Shown here piece by piece: positions 9,296 through 19,048 of a stretch of 19,339 bases of DNA. Each line of letters starts with the position of its first letter. The stretch's first letter is position 1. The position numbers and the translations under genes were made by a program. This stretch comes from Hepatocystis sp. ex Piliocolobus tephrosceles. Lineage: Eukaryota; Apicomplexa; Aconoidasida; Haemosporida; Plasmodiidae. The notes beneath the pieces are model-generated. The model saw only the letters and a program-made list of their open reading frames with translations, had not been told where the DNA came from and did no database searches. The DNA is taken from positions 1-19,339 of the forward strand of contig CABPSV020000314.1 in the NCBI GenBank assembly GCA_902459845.2, read 5' to 3'.

Positions 9296-10216
9296 ATAAT
9301 AATATTTTTATTATTCTAACAAAACTATGCGTTAATTCAAACATAATTACACTAAAATGTCTACATGTACATGCAACAAATAGATACATGTGTACATATT
9401 TTTTAATACCAAGTTTATAAAACCACAAAACTAAAATACATGTTTTTATATCCTATAATTAAATACAAGCTTAATATATGCATACATACATAATTAAACA
9501 CATATTTTGTTATAGAAATACCATAAAAAAAAAAAAAAACATACATACATATATACATACATATATACATACATACATACATATGTGTATATGTACGCAC
9601 ACGCTACATATATATAGGTACATATAGAAGCTCATTTTTCCATTTTATTGATATAACATAATTGTAACCTTTGAAAAACATAACCATATATGTGTATATA
9701 CGTAAAAAATGTAAAAAAAAAAATAAGAACAATACAAAACTAATATAGTACAATACACTGTATATACTTAATATATGCATATGTACCATGTTTATTTCAA
9801 TATATACCTGATTTGTGTATTTTGTTGCATATTTTGTACATGTACATACGTCTATTCCTCAACATATACCAATATCTACTTATTATTTTATAAATATTTA
9901 TTTATATACTTAAGATGTATACTAATATAAATAACTATACTTAAACCCATATATACTTGTGCATATATTTTTACATATTCCACACAGAGTTGCGTTTCAC
10001 ATACATCATACATGTACATTTATCCAACTTTATGTGTTAGTCCACAATTTTATCCACCCATCTCCCCTACTCTCCAAAAAAAAATAAAAAAAAAAAAACA
10101 CAAAATTTCGTTTCTGTTGTTTTATTTTTGCGTAGTCTTACAAAATATACTAAGAAATTATCTAATTAAAAATAGATAAAACCGAAAGTTTTTAAAAAGT
10201 TGATTCATTAGATATA

Positions 10217-10612
10217 TCAAAATGTCAAATGGTAAAAAATGTCAAAATGTTAAAATGACAAAATGTCAAAATGTTAAAATGAAAAAATGACAATATGTCA
10301 ATATGTCAAAATGTCAAAATGTCAAAATAACAAAATGTAAAAAATGTCAAAATGTAAAAATGTCAAAATGTCAAAATGTCAAAATGACAAAATGTAAAAA
10401 ATGTCAAAATGTCAAAATAACAAAATGTAAAAAATGTCAAAATGTCAAAATGTCAAAATGACAAAATGTAAAAAATGTCAAAATGTAAAAATGACAAAAT
10501 GTAAAAATGACAAAATGTAAAAATGACAAAATGTAAAAATGACAAAATGTAAAAATGACAAAATGTAAAAATGACAAAATGAAAATATAAAAATGAAAAA
10601 ATGACTATATGT
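10217..10612. repeat. TCAAAATG minisatellite (about 400 bp)
   Basis: About 48 copies of an eight-base unit TCAAAATG, with variants TTAAAATG, ACAAAATG, TAAAAATG and nine-base TAAAAAATG, run from 10217 to 10612. From about 10480 the array becomes a homogeneous 16-base higher-order repeat, ACAAAATG+TAAAAATG, copied about six times, which suggests the most recent expansion is at that end. Read on the minus strand the eight-base period brings a stop codon into every frame, so it is not part of the Cap380 coding sequence. Confidence 0.95.
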
Positions 10613-10703
10613 TATAAAAATACTTAAGAGTATATTTATATAAACATCCTTTTTTAAGAATAAAAAATTTGATGATTATATTCAACTACATTACGATTAT
10701 AAT

Positions 10704-10746
<43 letters not shown>

Positions 10747-10748
<2 letters not shown>

Positions 10749-11102
10749 GTATCTATATGACTGTTTGCATTATGTATTACAATTCTCAAAGTGCTGTATA
10801 ATAAGCGCGTACCTGTAACTGTTACAATTATTTTTTAAAATTGTAACATCAGACTTTTGTTTAGTTAGCTACACGATAATATTCGACTATTATGTAAACT
10901 GATATTATTAGGTATTATCCATCTAATTCGGAACTGGTCTTCCAAATAAGTAATTTCATAATTTTCAGATTGAATATTTTTGTTCCTATATTTTACTTCA
11001 TTTAATTTACGGTATATCCATACCATTATCACCATTATTTTTTATGCTTGAGTTGCCGTTTTGTTACTTATGTATGTTTACATCTATATCACCTTCAATA
11101 TG
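10747..11102 (-). pseudogene. Decayed 3' extension of the Cap380 reading frame
   Basis: Past the Cap380 stop the minus strand keeps a coding-like character for about 350 bases, broken by stops and frame changes. In the same frame come HIEGDIDVNIHK, a stop, then QNGNSSIKNNGDNGMDIP and a stop. One frame over, 11043-10869 is open for 58 codons and includes EVKYRNKNIQSENYEITYLE and later FRIRWIIPNNISLHNSRIL, ending in TAA. Back in the original frame, 10868-10773 reads QKSDVTILKNNCNSYRY and on to FENCNT before a TAA. Codon use and composition resemble the gene, not the neighbouring tracts, and the segment ends exactly at the 42-base T-run. I read this as the eroded former C-terminus. Alternatives are assembly errors, a spliced tail (a CCAG|GTAATT donor overlaps the stop region) or an unusual 3' untranslated region. 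Confidence 0.45.
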
Positions 11103-14100
11103 TTAATTACCTGGCTGTAAGTGGGAACCTTCATGGTTACTGTCTTTCTCCTTTGAATGTATAGTAATATCTTGTGTGTTATCCTTTTGTGGTTGTGTAG
11201 GCGGTACTACTGTTTGTTTTATAACAATATTTACAATTTCTTCATACATACTAATTTTCAATTTATATTCTGTATACTGAATTTTGTAATTATGAAGTTG
11301 TGGGTTATGTCTAATAAATATATTTAAATTTACAGTATTTTCGGTGTCTGTGTTACTGTTTACATTAAGTTGATTGTTAGTACATTTAAATTTTGTAGCA
11401 TACGAATGACAATTATTATTATTATCTATTTTAGTAGATCCTTCTTCTTTCTTATATAAAATATTTTCATCTTGTTCGCTTATTACATTAATAGGTGCCT
11501 TTTTTGTATCTACGCCATCATTTTCATTATGTGATTTGAAAGATTCATCTACTTTATTAGATGTGTCACTGACATCAATCTGACACGGTTTATGTAATAT
11601 AGTTAGTTTGTTTATATTAAAACTAACTTCTATAACAATATTCCTATCTATGTTATTATTTGGTATACATGCATGTGTTTGGTTATTTATACAATCAACA
11701 GACATTGCAACATTCTTATCATGCGTTTGGGTTTTCTTACAATGTGATATTGTCCCATTATTTACTTTTTGTAGAGTATCATTTGTTTCTGTAATATCCG
11801 GAACATTGAATTTGAACATTGATATTATTTCTTTTGGGTCACTTATAATTAAATTTATTTGAGTTTTTGTTGCATCTCTTGTACTATACGATGTGGAACC
11901 ATTATTTATCGGTTGTTGTAGCACTTCTATTACGTCATTTTTAAATGCATCAATAATCGGTGCCTGTTGTTCATTAGGTTTCTCTGGATTGTCATCTCCA
12001 GTTGGTTTTTTTTCTTGTAACTTAGGCGTTTTAGGTTCTTCAAACATATCAGGACTCGGTGGTCCTTCAATAACTTTAGTAGTGTCTACGTGTGCAGGTT
12101 TTCGTGGAAGCAAATGACCTGTTGGGAACAAATCACTAATTACTGCATCTACATTATTATTGTTATTACCTATACATACAAATTCATTATTTGCACTGTT
12201 ATGTCTGAACAAAATTTTGTTATTATTCATGTCTATTATTTCGATTCCTTCTAATTCATGTTCCTTTGATACCGTTAACTTATACGTACTTATATCCGCC
12301 TCCTTTTTGATTATATTCACATTCAACAATTCCAGGTTTTCATTGACATATATATTTTTTCCAGAACATATATCTTTATACTCTAATGATCGTAATTCTC
12401 TAATATAATGGCTATTAATAAAATCGTCCAAGGTGAATACATTATCAATAATATCTTTACATTGTTCTAAATTAAAAATAGGCTTGAATACTTCATATGG
12501 GTTTATATTTAAATTGAAATCATTTTTTATGCTTATCATATAGCTAACTAAATTATTTGTCTCCGATTTGTTTATATTTATTGTTACACCTTCACATGTT
12601 ATACCTGGTATATGCGCACTATTATTATTAACCTTGTATATTGGTTTTACTGGCATATTTTCATAATAATAAACAATTTGTTCAAAAATATCCTTTGACT
12701 TTATGATATACCTATTAAATACATACAATCCATCTATTAAATCCTTCACCGGTATGCTTTTACATACAATATATTTTGTATCTTTTTCTAAATTGTATTC
12801 TTCAAAGAGTATGTGTGGGTTTACTTTTTCATCTGGATAACACTCTAATCTTAGTTGGTTCTTATTATCTAACGAATTTGCTATTAATTCAATTATTAAT
12901 ATATCATGCATGTCTATTTTCATTTTATTATATGTTAATACTAATATCGCTTTCAAAAATTTTTCATTTGCATAATTGTTATGTTCGAATAAATATAAAT
13001 TGTTAAATAAAAATTCATAATCTGATTTTTTTTTCAAATAGGTCAAGTCAGGCGTGTATATGTAAGTTGGTCTGTTATATATACCATGATATTTCGTTGG
13101 TAATATTATGTCTGATATTGTGTTGAAATTATCATCACATGTGTTATTACCATTAAGATACTCGGTCACATGATATTCAAAAATATTATAATCCATATAG
13201 CTCATATTATTCAAAGACATCATTTTCATATACAGAGTATTAATAAATGTGTACATATTAGTATTATTTTGTAGTAATTTATGGCTTATCTTGATTGAGA
13301 AGTCATTTTCCACCTTTAATAGAACATCTTCTGTAGCATCTTCTGTAGCATTATATTGTTGTTCTAATTCAGATATCGTTAGTAATTTGTTTTTAAATAA
13401 TTTGATGTTATACAACAGTATATTAGGTATTGTAATAATATAATAAATCAAGTTTCTCAACTCATCTACATTTAATTTACGCAAAAAGTTGTCATCCAAA
13501 TAATAGGGTAATATATGACTCTTTGGACCGCCAAATAGTAGTTTTAATTCATCTTTTTTAAATTCGCAATTTTCTAATATATTTTTATATATCGCCCTTA
13601 CATCAATACAACCTGTTGTTTCGTATTTAATTTTTGAAATCAAAGTAGAAGAATCATTATGCTCTATGTATAATTTACCATTATTTAGGACTAAGTCTTT
13701 ACATTTATTGTTTCCAAAATGTTTGATTCCCATTAAACTCGTAATTTCGTAAACAATTACTTCTATAGTACTATATACATCTACTGACATCTTTGATCCG
13801 TGTAATTGTATTTGATATTGTTTAGATAATACCTTTGCGTCGTTATGAACCCAGTCCAATACATCTTTATTATCCTTGTTTAAAAAAATAATATCTTTTC
13901 TTTGATTATTTTCTAAATAAGATACATACACTGGTAATATATTAGAATCATTATATGGCATTATATCACAAGATTGTACTCCGTTGTGATAATGTGCACA
14001 TTTTGTCTTTGTATTATAATATTGTTCACTCATTGATATTTTCTCCTTTGTATCTAATAACGTTTCCTCAATCATTGCTAGAGGATGTACAAAAAATGTC

Positions 14101-17100
14101 TGATATTCTACGTTGAATTCTTTTATTATCTCATTTTCAGTATTTTTGACAAATATTACTTTCTCTAACATATAAAGCGCACTGTCATGGATAATATCTA
14201 AATAAGTTCTATATATAATTAGCGAACTACTAGTGCTATCAAAATATCGAGTACCTTTTACCAATATTATTCGTTGATTAGATAATACTTCTACAGGATA
14301 TGTTCGTCCTTTAAATGGCATTGACAAATTTCTGAATAAAAAGTATACTAAATATATATCAGTAACATTTGTTACATTCTGTTTGATAACATCTTCATCC
14401 AGTGTAATATTAACAGCAGCACCATGTTTGTCCATTTCTGTTGAAAACTCTATTACCACATTATGATAATGATCGATCATATCTAAGTCTATACATTCTG
14501 ATGTATCCTCAGCAGTTATCTGCTCAACAGTTATCTCCTCATTAGTTATCTCCTCATTAGTTATTTCCTCATTAGTTATCTCCTTTTTGTAATAATATTT
14601 TGAGTTATTCATAATTATTTTAGCCATATATCCTGAATAGTTTGTATTCATATCAGGATTTTTGTGTTCATCCAAATCTGCATGATTTAGCCATATGTCT
14701 ATTATTTTTTTTGCAGTGTCTATATCTGGTTCATCGACTATATTATATGCTATCGAACTACTATGAGGTTTATGATATGACTGTTTTATTGGTTTTATAT
14801 ATTTATATGCAATATAATATTCTAACGATTTTGACAAAACGTCTACAAAATTAGAACAACATAATGCTTTTTTAATTATCACAAGAGTGTTTAGAGTCAT
14901 TAATTCATGATGTAACTTATCAATAATTTGGTCACCATCTTCACTATATTTAAACGCGTCTATATAAACAAAATATCTAATGTTAGCTAAAGGTGATGAA
15001 TATCTACGTGTTACTAGACCAAACGTTTTTATCTCCTCATATACCTTACCTATATGTTTATAAGAAGATGTCAACTCTACAAGATATGCCGATAAAAGAG
15101 CTATTTCGTTTATTAACTCAACTGATGGTACTGTATGTTTATCAATGTCAATCTTATACTTATTTAACACTTCTTTTATATTATTTATGTCACCCCTTTG
15201 ATTCGAGTTTTTTTTCTTTAACACTTCACTGTCTATTATTTGAATACCACCCGTAACATCATAAACAAACATGTCAAAATCCAATTCATTAATCAAATAT
15301 GCAATTTTAAAAAAAAGTATGTACACATTAGAAAAATATTTATTCCCATATGACACGTTTTTATGGTTATACAACAAATTTAAATTTGCTTCTTCGATAC
15401 TCACATTTAAGTTCATTTTTTCAACCAGTATTAAATTATTTCTTAAATCGTATATTTCTAAATTGACTAAATCAAATACGGAATATGTATGGTTTATATG
15501 TTCATAAAACTGTAAAACTATTTTATTTTGCTTATATACAAAATATTTGCCTAATTTTCCTTTTAACAATACTTCCACTATCATATGTAAACCTTCACAA
15601 TTCAAACTCGAATTTACTAATATATTAAATTTGTTCATTAAATAAGCATATACTCCTAAACAATCGTAATTATATGCCGAAACATTAGTAAAAGTTTGCG
15701 ACACCACCGTATTATTATGTTCATTATTTTCAATATTCTCTTGGTAAAAATATATATAATCATTTACAAATTGCATAAATACATTTTTTTTTAGATGACT
15801 GTAATTAATATTCAAATTGTTATATGATGAATCGTTAATATTATTAGATTTAGCTGTCTGAGTTAATGTAATTGCTTCACTCTCATGTTCATGCAAATAT
15901 ATATCGTATTCTGAATCATTATCATTTACAAACGTGACATGCGTAGGTACGTATCTTGTTGAGTTTACATTATTTGTCATATAACAACTATCATTAAAAT
16001 ACGATATTATATAAGTCTTATTTGTCTCCTGTGTGTTTGTAATATCTAATGCTACTTGAAACATTTCTTCAACCCGTTCATTAAACTTAGTGGAAAATGT
16101 AACCTGTATGTTCTTTTTAAAACCATCAAAGTACGATATATCTAATATATTACTATGCAATTTTAATTTAGTTGAGTTTTTTGCAAGATTATTAACATAT
16201 TCTCTACATACAACATCATTGTACCTAGTTTTACTGTATATAAATTCGGGTTGGATATAATTTTTTAAAACCTCACAATAATCAATTTCTATAATAGATT
16301 TTTGCACATCTTCTGTTCGTAAAATTTCAGGATAAGGGTTTATTTTATTGTTGGCTAGTCTTACTAACCTCATATCAAATACGTAAGTAGTATTATTCAT
16401 AGTAATACACCTCTTACTCATCCTATTATGTTTAAAACATATGTCACTAATGAGTATGTAATCTATGTTTTCATTTACAACTATTGGCTGTTTATTAGTA
16501 CAATGGGAATCACAATCCAATCGAAAATACATTCTTCCCAACTCTTTTACATCTATTAACTTTTTGCTATTATACTTATGACCAAAAATAGCTATTTCTA
16601 CGATCGTATCTTCAGGATTATACATGTAGTTAAACAATAATACATCCTTAAGTGATTTCTCGTCGATTGTTATATCCATAAGCAATGTGTACTCATACAT
16701 ATGATTATTGATTAATTGTATTGATGCGTCTGTAATAAATGTTTTATTCTCCATTAATCTAAAACCAACTAATGGAAACAGCTTTTCATAGTGTTGCGAT
16801 ACAATACAATCCAACAGAAATGTGTTTTGCATTACTAACAAATTGTCAACATTATTAACATTTATTCTATCACAACGTGTAGGATCATTTACTATTTTGT
16901 TAACTAAATAATTTTTCAATACTTTAGAAACCGATGCTATTTGTTCTGCACAATGCACATATGTACTTTTAAGTATTAATGTATCATTATCCATATACGC
17001 ATACTCATTTATATTACCCTCTGTTTGATTAAATTCTTCATCACTTTGAAGTAAAACATAAAGATTAAATCCTAAGATATCTGCATAAAAATTGTGTTCT

Positions 17101-18329
17101 AGCGAACTTAACAAAACTGCTAACTCTTCTGCATACATTTCATATGCCTCTTTATGGCTTTCCGAATTTTTTAATGAGTCAGGCATTTTAAAAACAAAAC
17201 CTGTTGTGTATTGTAACAATTGTTCATGTGATATTTTATAATGATTTAAAAATAACTTTGAAAAAGCTCGAAATAATTGCATATATGCCATTTTGTTATA
17301 AGTACCTTTATTATAAATATATTTTACTTTTTCTAATATGTGCTTGGTATTAATTGTAATTCCTTTTGTCTGTTGATAGTTACCAGATATCATATTATCC
17401 TCATCATCAAATATTTGTGGTGCATTAACATTCACATTTCCCATATCTGTTACTACCAAATTTTCACTCTCTTCATTCATATTATTGAAAAACAAATAAA
17501 TGTGGTTACCTACAAAGTTTTCACGTTTATAGCCATGTGATAATAAATTTTTTAAAAACTTGTCCATTAAACTAACATAAAAGCAAGTTACATCATCTAA
17601 ATGATAATGTATATTATAATTCCATGCATGATACATTATAAGACCCGAACATGGATATGCAAACTCTCTTTCTCTTTCATAAAAGATTTCATAATCAAGT
17701 ATTTGTAGTTTATTCTGGCTTTTACGATATAAATTAAATTGATCGAGTAAATATTTTCCATGAACAAAATAATTGTGTGTATATATAAACTCAGTTGGTG
17801 CATTATTTTGGATTCTGTGTATAATGTTTGTTCCCATCTGTGTTAATGATATATCTAATTTTTGTGTATCCTGACACATACCACACATGCACTCATCACC
17901 TATTGTATACTCTTCGTTATACATTACATCTGTTGTTTCTATACGTACATTATATTTTAGAGATGGGATATTATAAAAATTTATCACAACGGTTCCATCA
18001 TCTTTAAATTTTTCTTGCTTTTTATATACTGACACAATACTACTTTTTCCATTTTGAACTAACAACACATTAACGAAAGCATAACGGTATCCGTTCTTAA
18101 TTGTAATTTCGTAGTCACGGGTGCTGCATATATTTTTATTTTTTAAAACACATGTTTTCTGATTAATATACGATGTTGCAATATATCTTTTAGCTAATGT
18201 GTGTACATTTTGTGAACTCGGTGTTGACTGTATGGAATTTAATAGTGGATTTGAATCGTTTAGCTCCAATGAGTGTGTTATACCAAAAAGGCATACCAAT
18301 AAAGTAAAAAAAATATTACCGCTCAACAT
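11103..18329 (-). CDS. Cap380: Giant secreted protein, probable oocyst capsule protein Cap380
   Basis: A single exon encodes 2408 residues. Residues 1-20 form a signal peptide (MLSGNIFFTLLVCLFGITHS). There is no other membrane span and no GPI signal, so the protein is probably secreted and assembled outside the cell. A CMCGMC cluster lies at 147-152. The body alternates beta-like, Asn-rich stretches with helical segments around 345-410, 1130-1245 and 1765-1820; these resemble degenerate M9 collagenase catalytic regions (see findings). A five-residue EITNE repeat lies at 1250-1274. From about 2068 the protein is proline-rich and probably disordered, and it ends HLQPGN. The Cap380 name rests mainly on position: downstream of and convergent with CCT5, in the SEC22/CPW-WPC/CCT5 block. 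Cap380 coats the oocyst beneath the mosquito basal lamina and is needed for oocyst survival. At roughly 280 kDa this copy is shorter than the family name implies. Confidence in the gene is very high, in the name moderate. Confidence 0.78.
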   Translation of the reverse strand: MLSGNIFFTLLVCLFGITHSLELNDSNPLLNSIQSTPSSQNVHTLAKRYIATSYINQKTCVLKNKNICSTRDYEITIKNGYRYAFVNVLLVQNGKSSIVSVYKKQEKFKDDGTVVINFYNIPSLKYNVRIETTDVMYNEEYTIGDECMCGMCQDTQKLDISLTQMGTNIIHRIQNNAPTEFIYTHNYFVHGKYLLDQFNLYRKSQNKLQILDYEIFYEREREFAYPCSGLIMYHAWNYNIHYHLDDVTCFYVSLMDKFLKNLLSHGYKRENFVGNHIYLFFNNMNEESENLVVTDMGNVNVNAPQIFDDEDNMISGNYQQTKGITINTKHILEKVKYIYNKGTYNKMAYMQLFRAFSKLFLNHYKISHEQLLQYTTGFVFKMPDSLKNSESHKEAYEMYAEELAVLLSSLEHNFYADILGFNLYVLLQSDEEFNQTEGNINEYAYMDNDTLILKSTYVHCAEQIASVSKVLKNYLVNKIVNDPTRCDRINVNNVDNLLVMQNTFLLDCIVSQHYEKLFPLVGFRLMENKTFITDASIQLINNHMYEYTLLMDITIDEKSLKDVLLFNYMYNPEDTIVEIAIFGHKYNSKKLIDVKELGRMYFRLDCDSHCTNKQPIVVNENIDYILISDICFKHNRMSKRCITMNNTTYVFDMRLVRLANNKINPYPEILRTEDVQKSIIEIDYCEVLKNYIQPEFIYSKTRYNDVVCREYVNNLAKNSTKLKLHSNILDISYFDGFKKNIQVTFSTKFNERVEEMFQVALDITNTQETNKTYIISYFNDSCYMTNNVNSTRYVPTHVTFVNDNDSEYDIYLHEHESEAITLTQTAKSNNINDSSYNNLNINYSHLKKNVFMQFVNDYIYFYQENIENNEHNNTVVSQTFTNVSAYNYDCLGVYAYLMNKFNILVNSSLNCEGLHMIVEVLLKGKLGKYFVYKQNKIVLQFYEHINHTYSVFDLVNLEIYDLRNNLILVEKMNLNVSIEEANLNLLYNHKNVSYGNKYFSNVYILFFKIAYLINELDFDMFVYDVTGGIQIIDSEVLKKKNSNQRGDINNIKEVLNKYKIDIDKHTVPSVELINEIALLSAYLVELTSSYKHIGKVYEEIKTFGLVTRRYSSPLANIRYFVYIDAFKYSEDGDQIIDKLHHELMTLNTLVIIKKALCCSNFVDVLSKSLEYYIAYKYIKPIKQSYHKPHSSSIAYNIVDEPDIDTAKKIIDIWLNHADLDEHKNPDMNTNYSGYMAKIIMNNSKYYYKKEITNEEITNEEITNEEITVEQITAEDTSECIDLDMIDHYHNVVIEFSTEMDKHGAAVNITLDEDVIKQNVTNVTDIYLVYFLFRNLSMPFKGRTYPVEVLSNQRIILVKGTRYFDSTSSSLIIYRTYLDIIHDSALYMLEKVIFVKNTENEIIKEFNVEYQTFFVHPLAMIEETLLDTKEKISMSEQYYNTKTKCAHYHNGVQSCDIMPYNDSNILPVYVSYLENNQRKDIIFLNKDNKDVLDWVHNDAKVLSKQYQIQLHGSKMSVDVYSTIEVIVYEITSLMGIKHFGNNKCKDLVLNNGKLYIEHNDSSTLISKIKYETTGCIDVRAIYKNILENCEFKKDELKLLFGGPKSHILPYYLDDNFLRKLNVDELRNLIYYIITIPNILLYNIKLFKNKLLTISELEQQYNATEDATEDVLLKVENDFSIKISHKLLQNNTNMYTFINTLYMKMMSLNNMSYMDYNIFEYHVTEYLNGNNTCDDNFNTISDIILPTKYHGIYNRPTYIYTPDLTYLKKKSDYEFLFNNLYLFEHNNYANEKFLKAILVLTYNKMKIDMHDILIIELIANSLDNKNQLRLECYPDEKVNPHILFEEYNLEKDTKYIVCKSIPVKDLIDGLYVFNRYIIKSKDIFEQIVYYYENMPVKPIYKVNNNSAHIPGITCEGVTININKSETNNLVSYMISIKNDFNLNINPYEVFKPIFNLEQCKDIIDNVFTLDDFINSHYIRELRSLEYKDICSGKNIYVNENLELLNVNIIKKEADISTYKLTVSKEHELEGIEIIDMNNNKILFRHNSANNEFVCIGNNNNNVDAVISDLFPTGHLLPRKPAHVDTTKVIEGPPSPDMFEEPKTPKLQEKKPTGDDNPEKPNEQQAPIIDAFKNDVIEVLQQPINNGSTSYSTRDATKTQINLIISDPKEIISMFKFNVPDITETNDTLQKVNNGTISHCKKTQTHDKNVAMSVDCINNQTHACIPNNNIDRNIVIEVSFNINKLTILHKPCQIDVSDTSNKVDESFKSHNENDGVDTKKAPINVISEQDENILYKKEEGSTKIDNNNNCHSYATKFKCTNNQLNVNSNTDTENTVNLNIFIRHNPQLHNYKIQYTEYKLKISMYEEIVNIVIKQTVVPPTQPQKDNTQDITIHSKEKDSNHEGSHLQPGN
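14508..14582 (-). repeat. Coding tandem repeat EITNE in Cap380
   Basis: Five 15-base units encode EITNE, EITNE, EITNE, EITVE and QITAE (residues 1250-1274). The first three are nearly identical in DNA (GAGATAACTAATGAG type), which indicates recent duplication, while the last two have diverged. Acidic short repeats like this are typical of exposed linkers in Plasmodium surface proteins. It sits between the second collagenase-like segment and an acidic Cys-containing stretch. Confidence 0.92.
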
Positions 18330-18899
18330 AGGTAATGTATAGTATAGGGAGAAAGGAGTAAAAAGCGAAACAGTACAAAACGTGTACAGTTTAATAACTT
18401 AGTATATGTAAAATAATACAAATAGCCTTCGTATATTTTAATATGTATATATTTTTTGATATTATATAAAAATGTATATATATATTTGCTATGTATATGC
18501 TGAATATATATTAAAAATATATACTTTGTATAAGTTTATAGCTAATATAAAAATATAAAAAAAAAAAATAAAAAAATTTGGGTACCTTTTAAGTTTAATA
18601 TCGAATTGTATGTATAAAAACGTATATATAAATGCATTTATATTTTTTAACATAAATTTTTATAATTTATTTTAATAAATTAATTAATAATTAATAAAAA
18701 AATTGATTTAACAAATTATTAAAAACAAAAATAAAAATAAAAATAAAAATATAAAAATTAATTATATTTGTTATGACAATTAAAAAAAGTAAAAATAATA
18801 TTTTTAATGACAATCAAAACAAAATTTTAAGTATTTTTTTTTTTTTAAAACGTATACATATATATATAATTTTTTTTTTTTTTTTTTTTTTTTAACGTA

Positions 18900-18931
<32 letters not shown>

Positions 18932-19048
18932 TTTTTTTTTTTTTTATTATATAGAATAAAGCTACATTTTTAGCTAGTTATAACGTAGAACACTGATTTT
19001 ATGTTTATAACAAGGAATATGCATTCTTAAAATTTTTTTTTTTTTTTT
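18330..19048. other. Upstream region of Cap380
   Basis: The first 110 bases before the ATG (18330-18440) are GC-richer and free of homopolymers, as expected of a leader. They hold two GTAC tetramers 11 bases apart (18373 and 18384). Beyond that the DNA is AT-rich, with T-runs at about 18835-18846, 18870-18893 and 18930-18945, and a duplicated block AACGTATACATATATATA (at about 18848 and 18894). A single TAGCTA box lies at 18971-18976. No gene is seen. Confidence 0.6.

Larger units (their letters stand above)
8599..10746. other. Convergent spacer between CCT5 and Cap380
   Basis: The stretch holds a T-run of about 28 bases soon after the CCT5 stop (8610-8638), an A-run (8741-8769), a 7-bp hairpin (8791-8805), a (TA)n tract and T/A-runs near 9178-9197 and 9265-9294. 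CATA/ATGT repeats occur around 9480-9600, and a pyrimidine-rich patch near 10055-10078. The TCAAAATG minisatellite and a 42-base T-run (10705-10746) lie at the end. I see no gene. The short open frames at 9175-9789 run through homopolymers and tetranucleotide repeats. Confidence 0.65.

Noticed and set aside
10986..11112. Reading the Cap380 tail as spliced, from a CCAG|GTAATT donor to an ATATAG|GAAC acceptor (about 124-base intron).
   Set aside because: The joined frame runs only about 23 codons before a stop and is not the frame that looks coding downstream, and the supposed intron has coding-like, GC-richer content. Kept only as an alternative.
11608..15507. Several plus-strand open frames of 64-87 codons across the Cap380 gene.
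   Set aside because: They lie antisense within a long, clearly coding minus-strand frame and show no start context, family motif or composition of their own.
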